From assembly GCA_947258425.1 (NCBI GenBank), contig CAMYIG010000001.1, positions 1 through 64,000 of the forward strand: DNA of 64,000 nt. Direction: 5' to 3'. Numbering within the stretch: position 1 is the first letter of the stretch; each line of letters starts with the position of its first letter. The position numbers and the translations under genes were made by a program. The notes below the pieces were generated by a model. The model was not told the origin of the DNA and did no database searches. It saw only the letters and a list, made by a program, of their open reading frames with translations. Positions 17,701 to 28,500 of this stretch are shown here, piece after piece. The stretch comes from SZUA-76 sp945787585 (GTDB lineage: Bacteria; Pseudomonadota; Gammaproteobacteria; SZUA-140).

Positions 17701-18190
17701 ACTGAATAACCAACACCCGTAAGTTAATATCATTGGTAAGATCAAACGGCGTACTAATTTCAGCATTCACCGTTTCGAGCAGTTGACGTTCTTGCGCCTC
17801 AGAGGAGATAGCCTTCAAATCATCAACGACCATGCTAAACAGCGTCGATGGCAACAACTTCTGATAAAGTTCATCCTCGCCCTCTAAACAGGCAGTTCGT
17901 AACACTTCATGACGTTGTACTACCTGCTGAAGACTTTTCTCGAGAATTGTAAGATCTAACTCACCCTTGAGTCGCACTATAAAAGATTCATTATAAGCAG
18001 AGCTTGCAGGATCCATCTGATAGATAAACCAGAAACGTCGTTGCGCTGATGACAAAGGCACCATTACATCTTCAGCAACACGTGGCAGCGGTAATTGTTT
18101 CAATCCAATCTCGATGTCATCCAGCATTACGTCAAATAATTCGAGCTGATCTGAAGAGAGCGCATCCAGCGCTTGATATACATCCTTCAT
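14795..18190 (-). CDS. Nonribosomal peptide synthetase, module C-A-T (module 4, predicted Gly)
   Basis: A 1131-residue single-module synthetase. The condensation domain (about 40-470) has the active-site variant NHFAMDG, keeping the second, catalytic His. The adenylation domain (about 490-990) has YTSGSTGKPKG and YGPTETT. The carrier domain (about 1015-1085) has DNFFDLGGHSLLS with the pantetheine Ser. Specificity residues read by hand are D-I-L-Q-L-G-L-V-W-K, one step from the known glycine code. The tail after the carrier domain is polar, with no thioesterase or reductase. The start has an excellent AAAGGAG site seven bases upstream, and its ATG overlaps the stop of the preceding NRPS gene, so it acts directly after it. 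Confidence 0.9.
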   Translation of the reverse strand: MKDVYQALDALSSDQLELFDVMLDDIEIGLKQLPLPRVAEDVMVPLSSAQRRFWFIYQMDPASSAYNESFIVRLKGELDLTILEKSLQQVVQRHEVLRTACLEGEDELYQKLLPSTLFSMVVDDLKAISSEAQERQLLETVNAEISTPFDLTNDINLRVLVIQLAEDEHVFIMTTNHFAMDGLSVRLLVNEISTTYNAHKTDGSNPVGDGAGDNFIAQYRDFALWEKYWLASNEVNNQLEYWKAYLQDANTVLDLPTDHPRPRVMSFKGRTHRFLLPKTLSQQLKILSGTLGSTLFMSLLSAFQCLLYRYTNQEDILTGMSPTVRSRPELDSMFGDFSNNLVMRTEFSSDSTFRDIVEHVAESTVDCFSHQDLPFESILEKIPHHRALNHTSMFQVMFMLHNETLCDNFPLSGVEVSEYQFERGTAHFDLDLMLSDSADGISGALAYNADIFEAHTIERLVKLFEVLLMRVVEQPDAKLATLSLLDDEQRSLIINEWNNTNVVFPAESKLHELFEAQVERFPDKSACVFEDKHLSYAELNKRANQLAHYLIKAGVEPGQLIGICVERSLDMMVGLLGILKAGGAYVPLDPAYPTERLAYMLSDSQAPLVVIQAALKERLTGYAGRTVFIDSDWSKIAAEDDRNPLKQGQSDDLAYVIYTSGSTGKPKGVTLPHRAVVNFLCAMRRAPGLTEVDRLLAVTTISFDIAVLELYLPLTTGATTVIASRDAASDGTRLLALIASENITVMQATPITWRLLLESDWQGTSGLKVLCGGEAMPRELASQLVEKCDELWNLYGPTETTVWSMRYQVKRDADEATVLIGRPIENTQIYLLDEHLLPVPVGVPGEIYIGGAGLARDYLNRPELTAERFVPNPFDENSRLYRTGDLAFYHDDGNVEYMRRIDNQVKVRGFRIELGEIESALSEHDAIERAVVNVWENRPGDHRLVAYLIYKRGEGATVTEIRTHLRALLPEYMVPQHIVEMDGFPVTPNGKLDRKRLPAPFGDSYENDEYVSPETGTEKYLATVWCEALGIERVSVHDNFFDLGGHSLLSMKVIERIRKETAVVISPRVLLMESLGAIAATHSLPDVDSKPDIQDTGGQQQRSVDSSANVERKAAASPGFFNKIKNRLLNK

Positions 18191-21100
18191 TTCACGACTC
18201 CTTTTTGCTCAACTAAACTGCGCGCGCTCAGTTGGTCACTCACTTCCCCTTTCGACAACTGTTTAATCCGTTCAATCAGCCCTATCACACGCGAGTTAAC
18301 ATCCTCTTTAATCGCTACATTATTTTCACCATTCCGATATATTGCGCCACCCAATAGTGAGTGCACAAAATAATGCCGCTCTTCAACATCAAACAACGCT
18401 CTAACCTTGTCAAAGTTTGCACCACCAATCTGACAAACAGCCAAATCGTGCTCACGCGCAGATTCATCAATAAGGTGTGCGATGATCCCTGTTTCGAGTT
18501 TAGCCAGATAAGTAGAATACTTACCATAAGATGGCGCAACGGCACCAAGATCAGTGACAAAAAATAGTGAAAATGCAGCTTCATCATAGATAGGAGTATT
18601 AACATACGGGACATGAATCGCGCGACTGATCTGCGCATCCTTTGTTAACGTGACCAAACGATGTTCAATGGGATGATAATAATATGTGCCCGCAGGAATG
18701 CCTTCGATTCTTCCTGGTTTAACATGCAGATAAACCTGCGTAGCGTAAAGCCCACCAGGGGAGGAATAAAGATACTTTGGTTTACCATCCACCTCTATCT
18801 GATAAAAACATGACAGAAAATCACTAAACTGATCAAAAGGGATACACTCCAGTGAAAAACGTCGATGACTAAAACGGTTCGCATATTTTTTCCTGAACGC
18901 TTCATCATCCACTGGTTTTTTGAGTTGTAAAAACTCTTTGCCTTCATCATTTTTTCGTATACCGGGCTGCGAATTCTTAAATGCCTCTCGCTCCGCGGGG
19001 TCGCGTAACTGCTGATATGAGGCAATCAGTGCTTTGACGCCCGAAAGTTCGCCTTCATCCTCGACCGTTTTTTCCTTGTTGTCCTGCGCGCTATTGCTAC
19101 GACAATAATCAGCAATGGCATTGACACTCTGAAGACGAAATATCTCATCCATACGCGGCCGAAAACCAAACATCTTCTCCAGTTGATTACCAATCTTCAC
19201 CATATCAAGCGAATTGGCACCCATTGATATCAGGTTCGCTTCATTCGACAGGTTATCCATTGATAACAGCTCACAGATCATCGCATTCAACTGCGTAACA
19301 ATCTCAGAATTATTAGCGGAGAGTGCGCTCTCTGAAGGACTGTCCTGCGGCTCCGGAAGTGATTTTCGATCCACTTTTCCGTTACGTGTCAGTGGCAGCT
19401 CATCCAGCGTTATAAACATGGCAGGCACCATGTAGTCTGGAAGTCTGCTAGCGAGATGTTCACGCAATTTATTTTCATCGATGGCATATCCCGGCGCCTT
19501 AACGAGATAAGCCAGCAGTCGCTGTTTTCCCGTCTGCGCAACCGTTACAACAGCGCTTATCACTGACTCATGCTGTTGCAGTGCAGCCTCTACTTCACCA
19601 CACTCAATCCGCTGCCCCTGAATCTTTATCTGAAAATCGGTACGGCCGACAAATTGAATATTGCCATCGGGGAGGTAACGTCCAAGATCGCCAGTACGGT
19701 AAATCCGTTCACCAGTCTCCGGATGTTTTACAAATTTTTCAGCGGTTTTCTGTTCGTCCTGCCAGTACCCCATCGCAACGCCGATGCCGGCGACACACAT
19801 CTCACCAGCCACCCAGTCAGGACACGGCGCAAGCGCCTCATCAAGAATATAATAGCGAGTATTCGCGATCGGCTTTCCGTATGGGATGCTTTTCCACGTG
19901 GGGTCAATCTGCTCAACGGGATACCAGATATTCCAGAGTGTCGTCTCCGTCGGCCCACCCACACTCACCAGTTGCGCACCTGTTTCTTTTTTAAGCCGCG
20001 CTGGCAACCCCAGTGGAATCCAGTCCCCCCCCAGAAATGCAGTCCGTAGACTATCGGGCGCGGTACCGGGGTGACTCTCTACGTAGCACAGCAGCATATC
20101 CATCATTGCCGGTACAGAATTCCAGATGGTGGGCCTAAACTTCTGCATCATATCCACCCAATGAGCCGGGTCTCGACGCTCTTCTGGATCGGGCATCACG
20201 ATTGAGCCGCCAGCACCCAGCATGCCAAACATGTCATAAATCGACATGTCATGATGCAGTGCAGTGACCGCTAATACACGGTCATCCGAACCCACATTAA
20301 AACAGCGGTTGGTTTCAACGATGGCATTCACCACGCCTCGATGGTTTAACATCACCCCTTTCGGTGTTCCGGTCGAACCAGAGGTATAGATGACATAAGC
20401 AAGATCATCTGGGGTCTGCAAATGAGCTAATGGCCCATCATCATATTCAGCGATATCATCGCTATCCACACATAGCAGGGTTAAACCTTCAGGCCAGTTA
20501 ATTTTATCAACCAACCACGACTGCGTTAATACTAGTTCAACGCCACTATTTGCTAACAACTTGCATAAGCGCTCGCTCGGCTGCAAGGCATCCATTGGCG
20601 CATAGGCAGCACCCGACTGCAGCACACCATAGGCCGCAACCGCTTGCTCCCATCCTTTATCCATTACAATCGCGACCAGCTTATTCGGCATGGCGTTCAG
20701 TTCACGTAAGCGTCTTCCCCAGCGGTTTGCTAACCCCAATAACTCTCTATAATTTAATGTTCGTTGAGTGGTAATCACGGCATCACTATCACCGGCTGTT
20801 TCAGCATGCGCAATAAACAGGTCTTGCAGCAGCCCTTGTGGCACATCGCGCTGATTATCATTGACCTGTGCTCGACGTATTTTCTGCGACTCAGGCAGTA
20901 ATCTCGTCGTAATCTCAAGCCAGCTCGCCTGCCATGCAGATTGATCAGCGGCTAGCCACTCCAGTAGCTGAATATAGGCATGTCCCATATCCTCCTGCAG
21001 CCCATCCGGGAAAAGCTCGCTGACATAGTCCCAGTCAACACCTAAGACACCCTTATATTCATAAATATGATTATCAAGCCAGACCTGCGGCGTCTGATTA

Positions 21101-22368
21101 ACGGCAAAAGTGACATTACCAATCAATCTTGCCGCATTAACGGTATACGCACTCGTGCCATCGGGGGCCTGTGGTGCACCGGTAAACACCACCGGTTTCA
21201 GACTCTCAGAACCACTCTTACCCTGCGTTGAAAGCTCTCTCAAAATATCTACGCCAGTAAAATAGTTATGATCCAGGTCATTCCATAACTGCTGCTGCAC
21301 CACTTTCGCCTCATCGAGAAAATGGGCCTTGTCACCAATATCGATATCCAGCAGGCTAAATGAAGCGGCCTCACCGACAATGTTGTTGACCTGAGGGTCG
21401 AGTGGAAAACGATTAAACTGAGGGATATTCAGACAGAAATTTCGACTTTGACTCCACATCGCAATCACATAAGCGTATGCCGTTAGCAAAACCACAATGG
21501 GGGTGACACCACTTTGATTGCAGTGCTGTTTAATACTGTTCCAGCTAGTTGCGCCCAGTTTAAGGCCTAGCCGGGTAAAGCGTCCCTCGTCAACTTCCTG
21601 AGGTGTTTTGGCAAGCGGCAGATCTGGTGCTGCAGACATGCGATCAATGCGTTGCTTCCAGTAATCGGCATCTGCTTTAAATTTACTTGATTTTTTTAAC
21701 GCGCGCTCAGCAAATACATAATCTCTAAATGTCAGATTAAGCGGGGGCAATGGCTCATCAGGACGATGATAAAGCTGCGCCCATTCGGTGAAAATCACCG
21801 TCAAACTCCAGCCATCTACAATCAGCGCATCGAAACCGATATGCAGCCGTAACAGTCCATCTCTCAATTGTGCCGCAGTAATGGTAAACAGTGGCCACTG
21901 GTCTGAAGGTAGCACCTGATGTGAAATATTGTATCGCAGCTCCGCCAACTTCTTCTCGCGCGCACCTTCATCGTGCTGCGTAAGGTCGACATAATCTATT
22001 TTATAGTCGGGTGTCTCCTCTAAAATCCGCTGATCACCATCGCGACTGATCACAACCCGCATCATTTCATGCCGCACTATAAGCTTACAAAACGCCTCAT
22101 TTAAACGCGCATAGTCAAGTTCATCTTCAATTTCATGATAAGCATAGCCCGCGACTTTACCCATCTCAAATGCGCCACTGCGTCCAATCCAGTACGCCTG
22201 CTGAAGTTCAGTCAACGGAAAAGGATCATAACGCTGGGCAGGGTTCGCCGTGATTTTATCAGATGCGATGTCAATCTTTTCAGCCGCCTGCTTCTGCGCA
22301 AGCTTCTTGATTAATAAAGCTCGCTTTTCAGGAGTAAGCCCTTCTAGCCGTTTTTTAAGGTCTGTCAT
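18187..22368 (-). CDS. Nonribosomal peptide synthetase, module Cy-A-T-Ox (module 3, heterocycle forming)
   Basis: A 1393-residue synthetase. Its condensation-type domain is a cyclisation domain: FDALIVDGWS (about 181-190) is the DxxxxDxxS motif instead of HHxxxDG. The adenylation domain (about 500-1000) has YTSGSTGTPKG and GGPTETT; hand-read specificity residues D-M-Y-N-F-G-V-L-W-K are nearest to cysteine codes but not exact. The carrier domain (about 1015-1085) has MGANSLDMVK. The C-terminal 250 residues are a SagB-type, FMN-dependent nitroreductase-fold oxidase. Together these would make a thiazoline or oxazoline and oxidise it to the aromatic ring. Its stop overlaps the start of the module-4 gene by four bases. 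Confidence 0.9.
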   Translation of the reverse strand: MTDLKKRLEGLTPEKRALLIKKLAQKQAAEKIDIASDKITANPAQRYDPFPLTELQQAYWIGRSGAFEMGKVAGYAYHEIEDELDYARLNEAFCKLIVRHEMMRVVISRDGDQRILEETPDYKIDYVDLTQHDEGAREKKLAELRYNISHQVLPSDQWPLFTITAAQLRDGLLRLHIGFDALIVDGWSLTVIFTEWAQLYHRPDEPLPPLNLTFRDYVFAERALKKSSKFKADADYWKQRIDRMSAAPDLPLAKTPQEVDEGRFTRLGLKLGATSWNSIKQHCNQSGVTPIVVLLTAYAYVIAMWSQSRNFCLNIPQFNRFPLDPQVNNIVGEAASFSLLDIDIGDKAHFLDEAKVVQQQLWNDLDHNYFTGVDILRELSTQGKSGSESLKPVVFTGAPQAPDGTSAYTVNAARLIGNVTFAVNQTPQVWLDNHIYEYKGVLGVDWDYVSELFPDGLQEDMGHAYIQLLEWLAADQSAWQASWLEITTRLLPESQKIRRAQVNDNQRDVPQGLLQDLFIAHAETAGDSDAVITTQRTLNYRELLGLANRWGRRLRELNAMPNKLVAIVMDKGWEQAVAAYGVLQSGAAYAPMDALQPSERLCKLLANSGVELVLTQSWLVDKINWPEGLTLLCVDSDDIAEYDDGPLAHLQTPDDLAYVIYTSGSTGTPKGVMLNHRGVVNAIVETNRCFNVGSDDRVLAVTALHHDMSIYDMFGMLGAGGSIVMPDPEERRDPAHWVDMMQKFRPTIWNSVPAMMDMLLCYVESHPGTAPDSLRTAFLGGDWIPLGLPARLKKETGAQLVSVGGPTETTLWNIWYPVEQIDPTWKSIPYGKPIANTRYYILDEALAPCPDWVAGEMCVAGIGVAMGYWQDEQKTAEKFVKHPETGERIYRTGDLGRYLPDGNIQFVGRTDFQIKIQGQRIECGEVEAALQQHESVISAVVTVAQTGKQRLLAYLVKAPGYAIDENKLREHLASRLPDYMVPAMFITLDELPLTRNGKVDRKSLPEPQDSPSESALSANNSEIVTQLNAMICELLSMDNLSNEANLISMGANSLDMVKIGNQLEKMFGFRPRMDEIFRLQSVNAIADYCRSNSAQDNKEKTVEDEGELSGVKALIASYQQLRDPAEREAFKNSQPGIRKNDEGKEFLQLKKPVDDEAFRKKYANRFSHRRFSLECIPFDQFSDFLSCFYQIEVDGKPKYLYSSPGGLYATQVYLHVKPGRIEGIPAGTYYYHPIEHRLVTLTKDAQISRAIHVPYVNTPIYDEAAFSLFFVTDLGAVAPSYGKYSTYLAKLETGIIAHLIDESAREHDLAVCQIGGANFDKVRALFDVEERHYFVHSLLGGAIYRNGENNVAIKEDVNSRVIGLIERIKQLSKGEVSDQLSARSLVEQKGVVK

Positions 22369-22506
22369 ATGCTATTAATTTTTTTATTGAATACTTTTTT
22401 AGCTTAATACCATCATCATAATCATCAGTTAAATACAGGATTTAAACCGAATACAACGACAGCGATTATCACAATCAACATGCAAAAGTGAGGATAATAT
22501 TCTTTA

Positions 22507-25500
22507 TCATTCGTCTTCAAGCTCACCCAATAGCGCAAGCAACTCATCTTCGTTTACATTCTCCAGCATCATCTGTTCAATCTTGCTGGAAAAATCGACC
22601 AATCGAGGCGAAAGAAAGATCGCTTGAAGTGGAATATCAATCGCAAAGTCCTGTCGGATGCGTGTAATCAACTGCACCGCGATCAACGAATGCCCGCCAA
22701 TCTCGAAGAAATTATCGTACAACCCCACCTGCTTGAGCCCCAGTAACGCCTGTAAAATAGTAGCGACCTGAATCTCAACTTCGCTAGCAGGTGCGACATA
22801 TTCTGCCTGAGTATCAATATTCCCTTGCTCCGGCACTGGGAGTTTTTTACGATTAATTTTTCCATTCGGTAATAATGGCAATCCCGCTAGCACGACGTAA
22901 TTTACGGGCACCATAAATTCAGGTAAATGTTGTCCCAGATAGTTGCGTAGCGCATTGATATTGATGTCAGTGCCTGTGTCTGGCACCACATACGCAACAA
23001 GCTTTTTATTCCCGGGCTCATCTTCTCGCAGTAGCACAAGCGCGTCATTCACTTCGGTATTCTCTAACAGAAGCTTCTCGATCTCACCCAGCTCAATCCG
23101 ATAGCCATGTAGCTTGACCTGATGGTCGATGCGCCCCATGAACTCCAGCCGCCCATCACGACCCATGCAGACCAGGTCGCCCGTTCGATACATACGGTCA
23201 TTTAAATCACCACTCACACTGTTTTTTACAAACTTTTCAGCAGTGAGCTCGGGGCGATTCAGATAACCCCGTACCACGCCGTCACCGGCAATTACCAGTT
23301 CACCCGGCACACCCAGCGGCTGAAGTTGCATATTGTTATCCAGCACATAGGTCTGTGTATTCGCAATCGGGGAGCCCAATGGAATATCTGCGTCTGCCTC
23401 ATGTAAATGATACGTGGTTGACCAGATCGTCGTCTCAGTCGGCCCGTACATATTCGTCACTTGACCTTTCACCAATGAACGCAGCTTTACTGCCAACTGA
23501 CTCGAAAAGGCTTCACCGCCCACCATCATATGAGACAAGCATCCCAGTGCGTGATGCATCTGCTGGTCTGATGCCAGCATATTGGCCATCGTTGGCGTAC
23601 ATTGAAAATGCGTGACGTTGTGTCGCTCGATAAGTGCAGCGATGGAATAATCCTTATCCGCCCCATCAGACTGCGGCGGGTTAGCCGCCTCCTTCACCTG
23701 GCTTAGATAATGGAGGTGGGCCAGTACTTTTTCGGTCTCGATGCCAAAATCGATCAGACAACCGATCTCATCCACCCCTATTTCCTTGAGTTGATCTGCA
23801 CGTTCAACGCATCGTTCAACATTCCCAAAGAGCCCGCTGTGGTTATAATAGCGATCAAACGCGAAGGCCAGCAGGCTATCTCTATCCTCATCAGAAATAT
23901 TATTAAAAAACTCATCCATGGTCTGCTCTGTACCCTCGGATACCTGCTTCCACGCCGGGCTATGCCACGCGGCCGCTTTCACCAGAGAAACTGCACTTTC
24001 CAGATAGTCCATCATCGGCTGCTGTGCAACATCACGCACCTGCGCCTCATCATCGCCGATGAAGGTGTGTAGCATTAATGTGACTTGCCCATCACCTGCA
24101 TGACCGGCCTCTTTCCAGGCGCTACGATAGAGCCGAATATTCTCTGCCACCTTTTCAATATCCTGTCCGAGCAGGTGCGTCAGCACATGTGCACCAATTG
24201 ATCCAGCCTGTCGGAAGGTGTCAGGATTCACCGCAACCGTTACCCAAATTGGTAACTTTTCCTGAATAGGTCTAGGGTAGGTGCGGACTTCAACATCGCC
24301 TTTCGGCCCCGCAAACGTGACAGCCTCACCTTTCCATAATTGCTGGATAGTCTCAACGGAATCAAACATGATCTCTTTTGCGCGCGCATGATTCTCAGGC
24401 TTGATCACAAAATCATTCGGCTGCCAGCCGGGCGCAATCGAAAGCCCCGCACGGCCATTGGAAAGGTTATCCACCACCGACCACTCTTCTGCGATGCGAA
24501 TAGGGCTATGCAGTGGCACCACACAACTGCCCGCACGAATACCGATGTTTTGCGTAGTGGCCGCCAGTGCGGCACCGATGACTGAGGGGTTAGGGTACAG
24601 TCCGCCAAAGGCACCGAAATGTCGCTCAGGTGTCCATAGCGCTTCGAAGCCATTTTTGTCGGCGTATTTAGCGCTTTCGAGCAGTAACTTATACTTATCT
24701 GCCTCGCGAGATGCCTCGTCTTTTACAAAATTCCAGTAAAAAAGACTAAAGGCAATCGGCTGAGCGGGGTATCGTGTCGCCACTTCCCCAGCCTTCAGGT
24801 CATCACCGGCGTAGAGCACCAGTTTAAACCCTCGACAGAGACTCCAGAAAATCTCAAGCACGGAGATATCAAACGATATACTGGTCACAGCCAACCACAC
24901 ACCCGGGGAATCATGCGCAATGCGCTCATCCATGCCTGCGAAGAAATTCACCACATTACGGTGTTCGACCATCACCCCTTTGGGACGCCCGGTCGAGCCC
25001 GAAGTATATATCACATAAGCCAGACTCGATGACGCGCACGGGATTTCAAGATTATTATCGCTCTCGACATCGATTCGACTTCGCTCAAGATCAACCTGCA
25101 ACAACTTTTCACCGGGCAGATAATTTGCGTAATCAGACTGGGTAACTACCAACGCCAGCTCTGCGTCATCGGCCATATAAACCAAACGATCTTTGGGATA
25201 AGTGGGATCCAGTGGCACATAGGCCGCGCCTGTTTTCCACGTTGCCAATAGCGCGATCACCATATCAAAGGAACGATCCAACATCACACCGACCAGATCA
25301 TCTACACCCACGCCATGTTTTACCAGATAGTGCGCCAGCTGATTTGCGCGAGCATTCAACTCATGATAACTGAGGCTGTCATTGTGAAATGCCAGCGCGG
25401 ATGTATCCGGTGTAGACACTACTTGTTGTTCAAACAGCTGAAATACACATCGATTTTCAGGGTATGCAGTGGCAGTACCCGTGGCTATTTTTAATATGGC

Positions 25501-28500
25501 CTGTTGCTCTTCTCTCGGTAAAATCGGCACACTCGCTACCGGCGTATTGAGATCTTCAACCATGACCTCCAGCACTTTTAGATAGTGCGCCAGCATACTT
25601 TCCATACGCGCTTGCGAGAAAAGGTCGGTGCAATATTCAAGTACCGCCTCCAGTCCAGAGGGACGCTCCCACATATAAAGGGTCATGTCATATTTTGAAG
25701 TACCACTATGAGTGTCCAGCTGTATCGTCCGCATGCCGGGAAGATTCATCACCGATTCATGCTCAAGCGCATCAAAAATAAACATCACCTGAAAAACCGG
25801 TGCATAACGTAAATCACGCTCTGGATTGAGCGCCTCAACCAATTTATCGAATGGCAATCCCTGATGCGCAAAATCTGCAATGGTCGTCTTACGCACGCGG
25901 GCGATCAACTCTCTCAGTGAAACATCGCCTGATAGATCACAACATAAAGGGAGTGAGTTCATAAACAGTCCGAGCATCGCTTCGGTCTCGAGCGGCTCGC
26001 GGTTCGCGACCGCAGTACCGACCACAAAATTCTCCTGTGATGAGTAGCGGTGGAGCAGTAATTGATAGGCCGCCAACAGCAGCATAAATAGACTGGAACG
26101 CTCCTGTTGCGCAATGATATTAAGTCGCTGATGTAGCGCAGACGGTATCTTCAGGGTCACAGAACTGCCATTAAATTGCTGCACGGACGAGCGTGGGAAA
26201 TCAGTTGGTAACTCCAGTACCGGCGGCATCTGCTTTAACCGAGGCAGCCAGTAATCAATCTCCGCCTGAAGACGATCATCGGCCATATAAGTACTTTGCC
26301 AGGCAGTATAGTCAGCGTAATCGGCTGAGAGCTGAGGTAATTGCGGTTCAACGCCACTCACCATCGCACCATATACCTGCTCGAGCTCGCTTGCCAGCAG
26401 ACGCACTGACCAGCCGTCAAACACGATGTGATGGATCACAAACGTCATCACATATTTTGATGGTGCCAGTTTGATAATATTGCAGCGCCACAACGGTCCC
26501 TGTTCGATATCGAACAGAGTGTGCGCCTCATTTGTGATCAACTTATCTATTTCCGCCTGCGGATCTGACGCCTGACTCAAGTCATGCATGAATACCGGCA
26601 AGTCGACCTGACCCGCTATCACCTGTGTCGGCGCGCCCCCTTTCACTGAAAACGTGGTACGCATTGAAGCGTGGCGCTTAACGATTACCGCCATCGCTTG
26701 TTTAAAGAGCTCGGGATCAAAATCACCATCGATCTTAAATGCATAAGGGATGTTATAGAGTGCGCCCACCTGCTCCATTTGCTCAAAAAACCAGATGCGA
26801 CTCTGCATAAATGAAAGCGGGATATCGCCAGCATGTTCTTTTTTGTGTAGCACTGGTTGTGTCACGGCCACATCCGTTACTGCCGATGACGAGATATATT
26901 TCGCAAGTTCAGCAATGGTGGGGGAGTTAAAGAGTGCAGTAATAGAAAGCTGCACACCGAACTCACGCCGCAACCGGGCGACCATCTGCGCGGCCAGCAG
27001 GGAGTGGCCACCGGCATGAAAAAAATTAGCGTTCACACCTACTCTCTCTACACCCAAAAGGGCCTGCCATATCGCTGCGATCCTGGTTTCTGTATCGCCT
27101 GTCGGTGCAACATAATCACGATCTTCGAACAGGTCCGCGTACCGAGGATGGGGTAGCGCCTTTTTATCCACCTTGCCATTCGCCGTTAAAGGAATCTCCG
27201 CAACAAAGACAAAATGCTGTGGAACCATATGGACAGGCAGACCATTGGCGACATAATCACGTAGTGCATCGACCTGTAGGCTGTCAGACTTTTTAACCAC
27301 ATACGCCACCAGGCGCTGGTCACCCACACCCAATTCAATGACATTCAATGCAACCTGCTTAACCTCGGGGTACGCAATGAGAAGCGATTCGATCTCACCA
27401 AGTTCTATTCTAAAGCCGCGCAATTGCACCTGGTCGTCAATTCGCCCTAGGTATTCCAGTTCATTATTGGAGAGGCGGCGCGCTAAATCGCCAGTACGAT
27501 ACAGTCGGATGACAGTGCCGTTTTCTAACGTGTGGTTAATAAAACGTTCTGCGGTCAAGTCAGGCCGATTCAAATAGCCCTTCGATAGACCATCGCCGGC
27601 AACATACAGCTCCCCTTTCTGCCCATCGATAACAGGCTTCATCGCGTCATCAAAAAGATAGAGTTTCAGGTCTGGAATGGCCCGGCCAATCAGACTCCCC
27701 TTCGGGTGATCCACATCATCACGAGAAATGGGACGATACGTCACGTGCACGGTTGTTTCGGTGATACCGTACATATTAATCAATTGCGGGGCGTTGTCTC
27801 CGTGACGGGAAATCCACGGTTTTAAAGCGGCCAGGTTGAGCGCTTCACCGCCGAAGATCACATAACGTAACGCCAGTGTATCTGCTGTGTGTCGCTCTTC
27901 ATCCACCAGCTGTAGCTGCTGGAATGCTGAGGGGGTTTGATTCAGGACGGTGACCCCTTGCGATATCAGCAGGGTATAAAACAATTCCGGGGTGCGTGCT
28001 GTTTCCGCTGACACAATCACCAGGCTGCCACCGTAGCTCAGCGCGCCCCAAATCTCCCACACAGAAAAATCAAAGGCATATGAGTGAAACAGGGTCCAGA
28101 CATCATCCACACCAAAATCAAACCAGTGGTTAGTGGAATCAAAAAGCCGGGATACATTTTTATGAGTTACCTGCACTCCTTTGGGTGCCCCGGTAGAGCC
28201 CGAGGTATAGATGACATAGGCAAGGTGCTCGTCAGTCACCGCTACAGCAGGATTTTCTACTGTCGATGAACCCTTCTCCATCGCATCAATCAATAAAATT
28301 TTAGCCGAACAGGCGGGTAAATTTTCGACCAGCGTCTGCTGCGTTACCAGTACAGCAGGTTTGGCATCATTCAGGGTGTAGGCAATACGGGAAGCGGGGT
28401 AATTCGGGTCAACCGGCACATAGGCAGCGCCTGCCTTTAAAATACCCAAAATACCGATCACTGTATCAAATGAGCGCGAAACACATAACCCAACCAGTGA

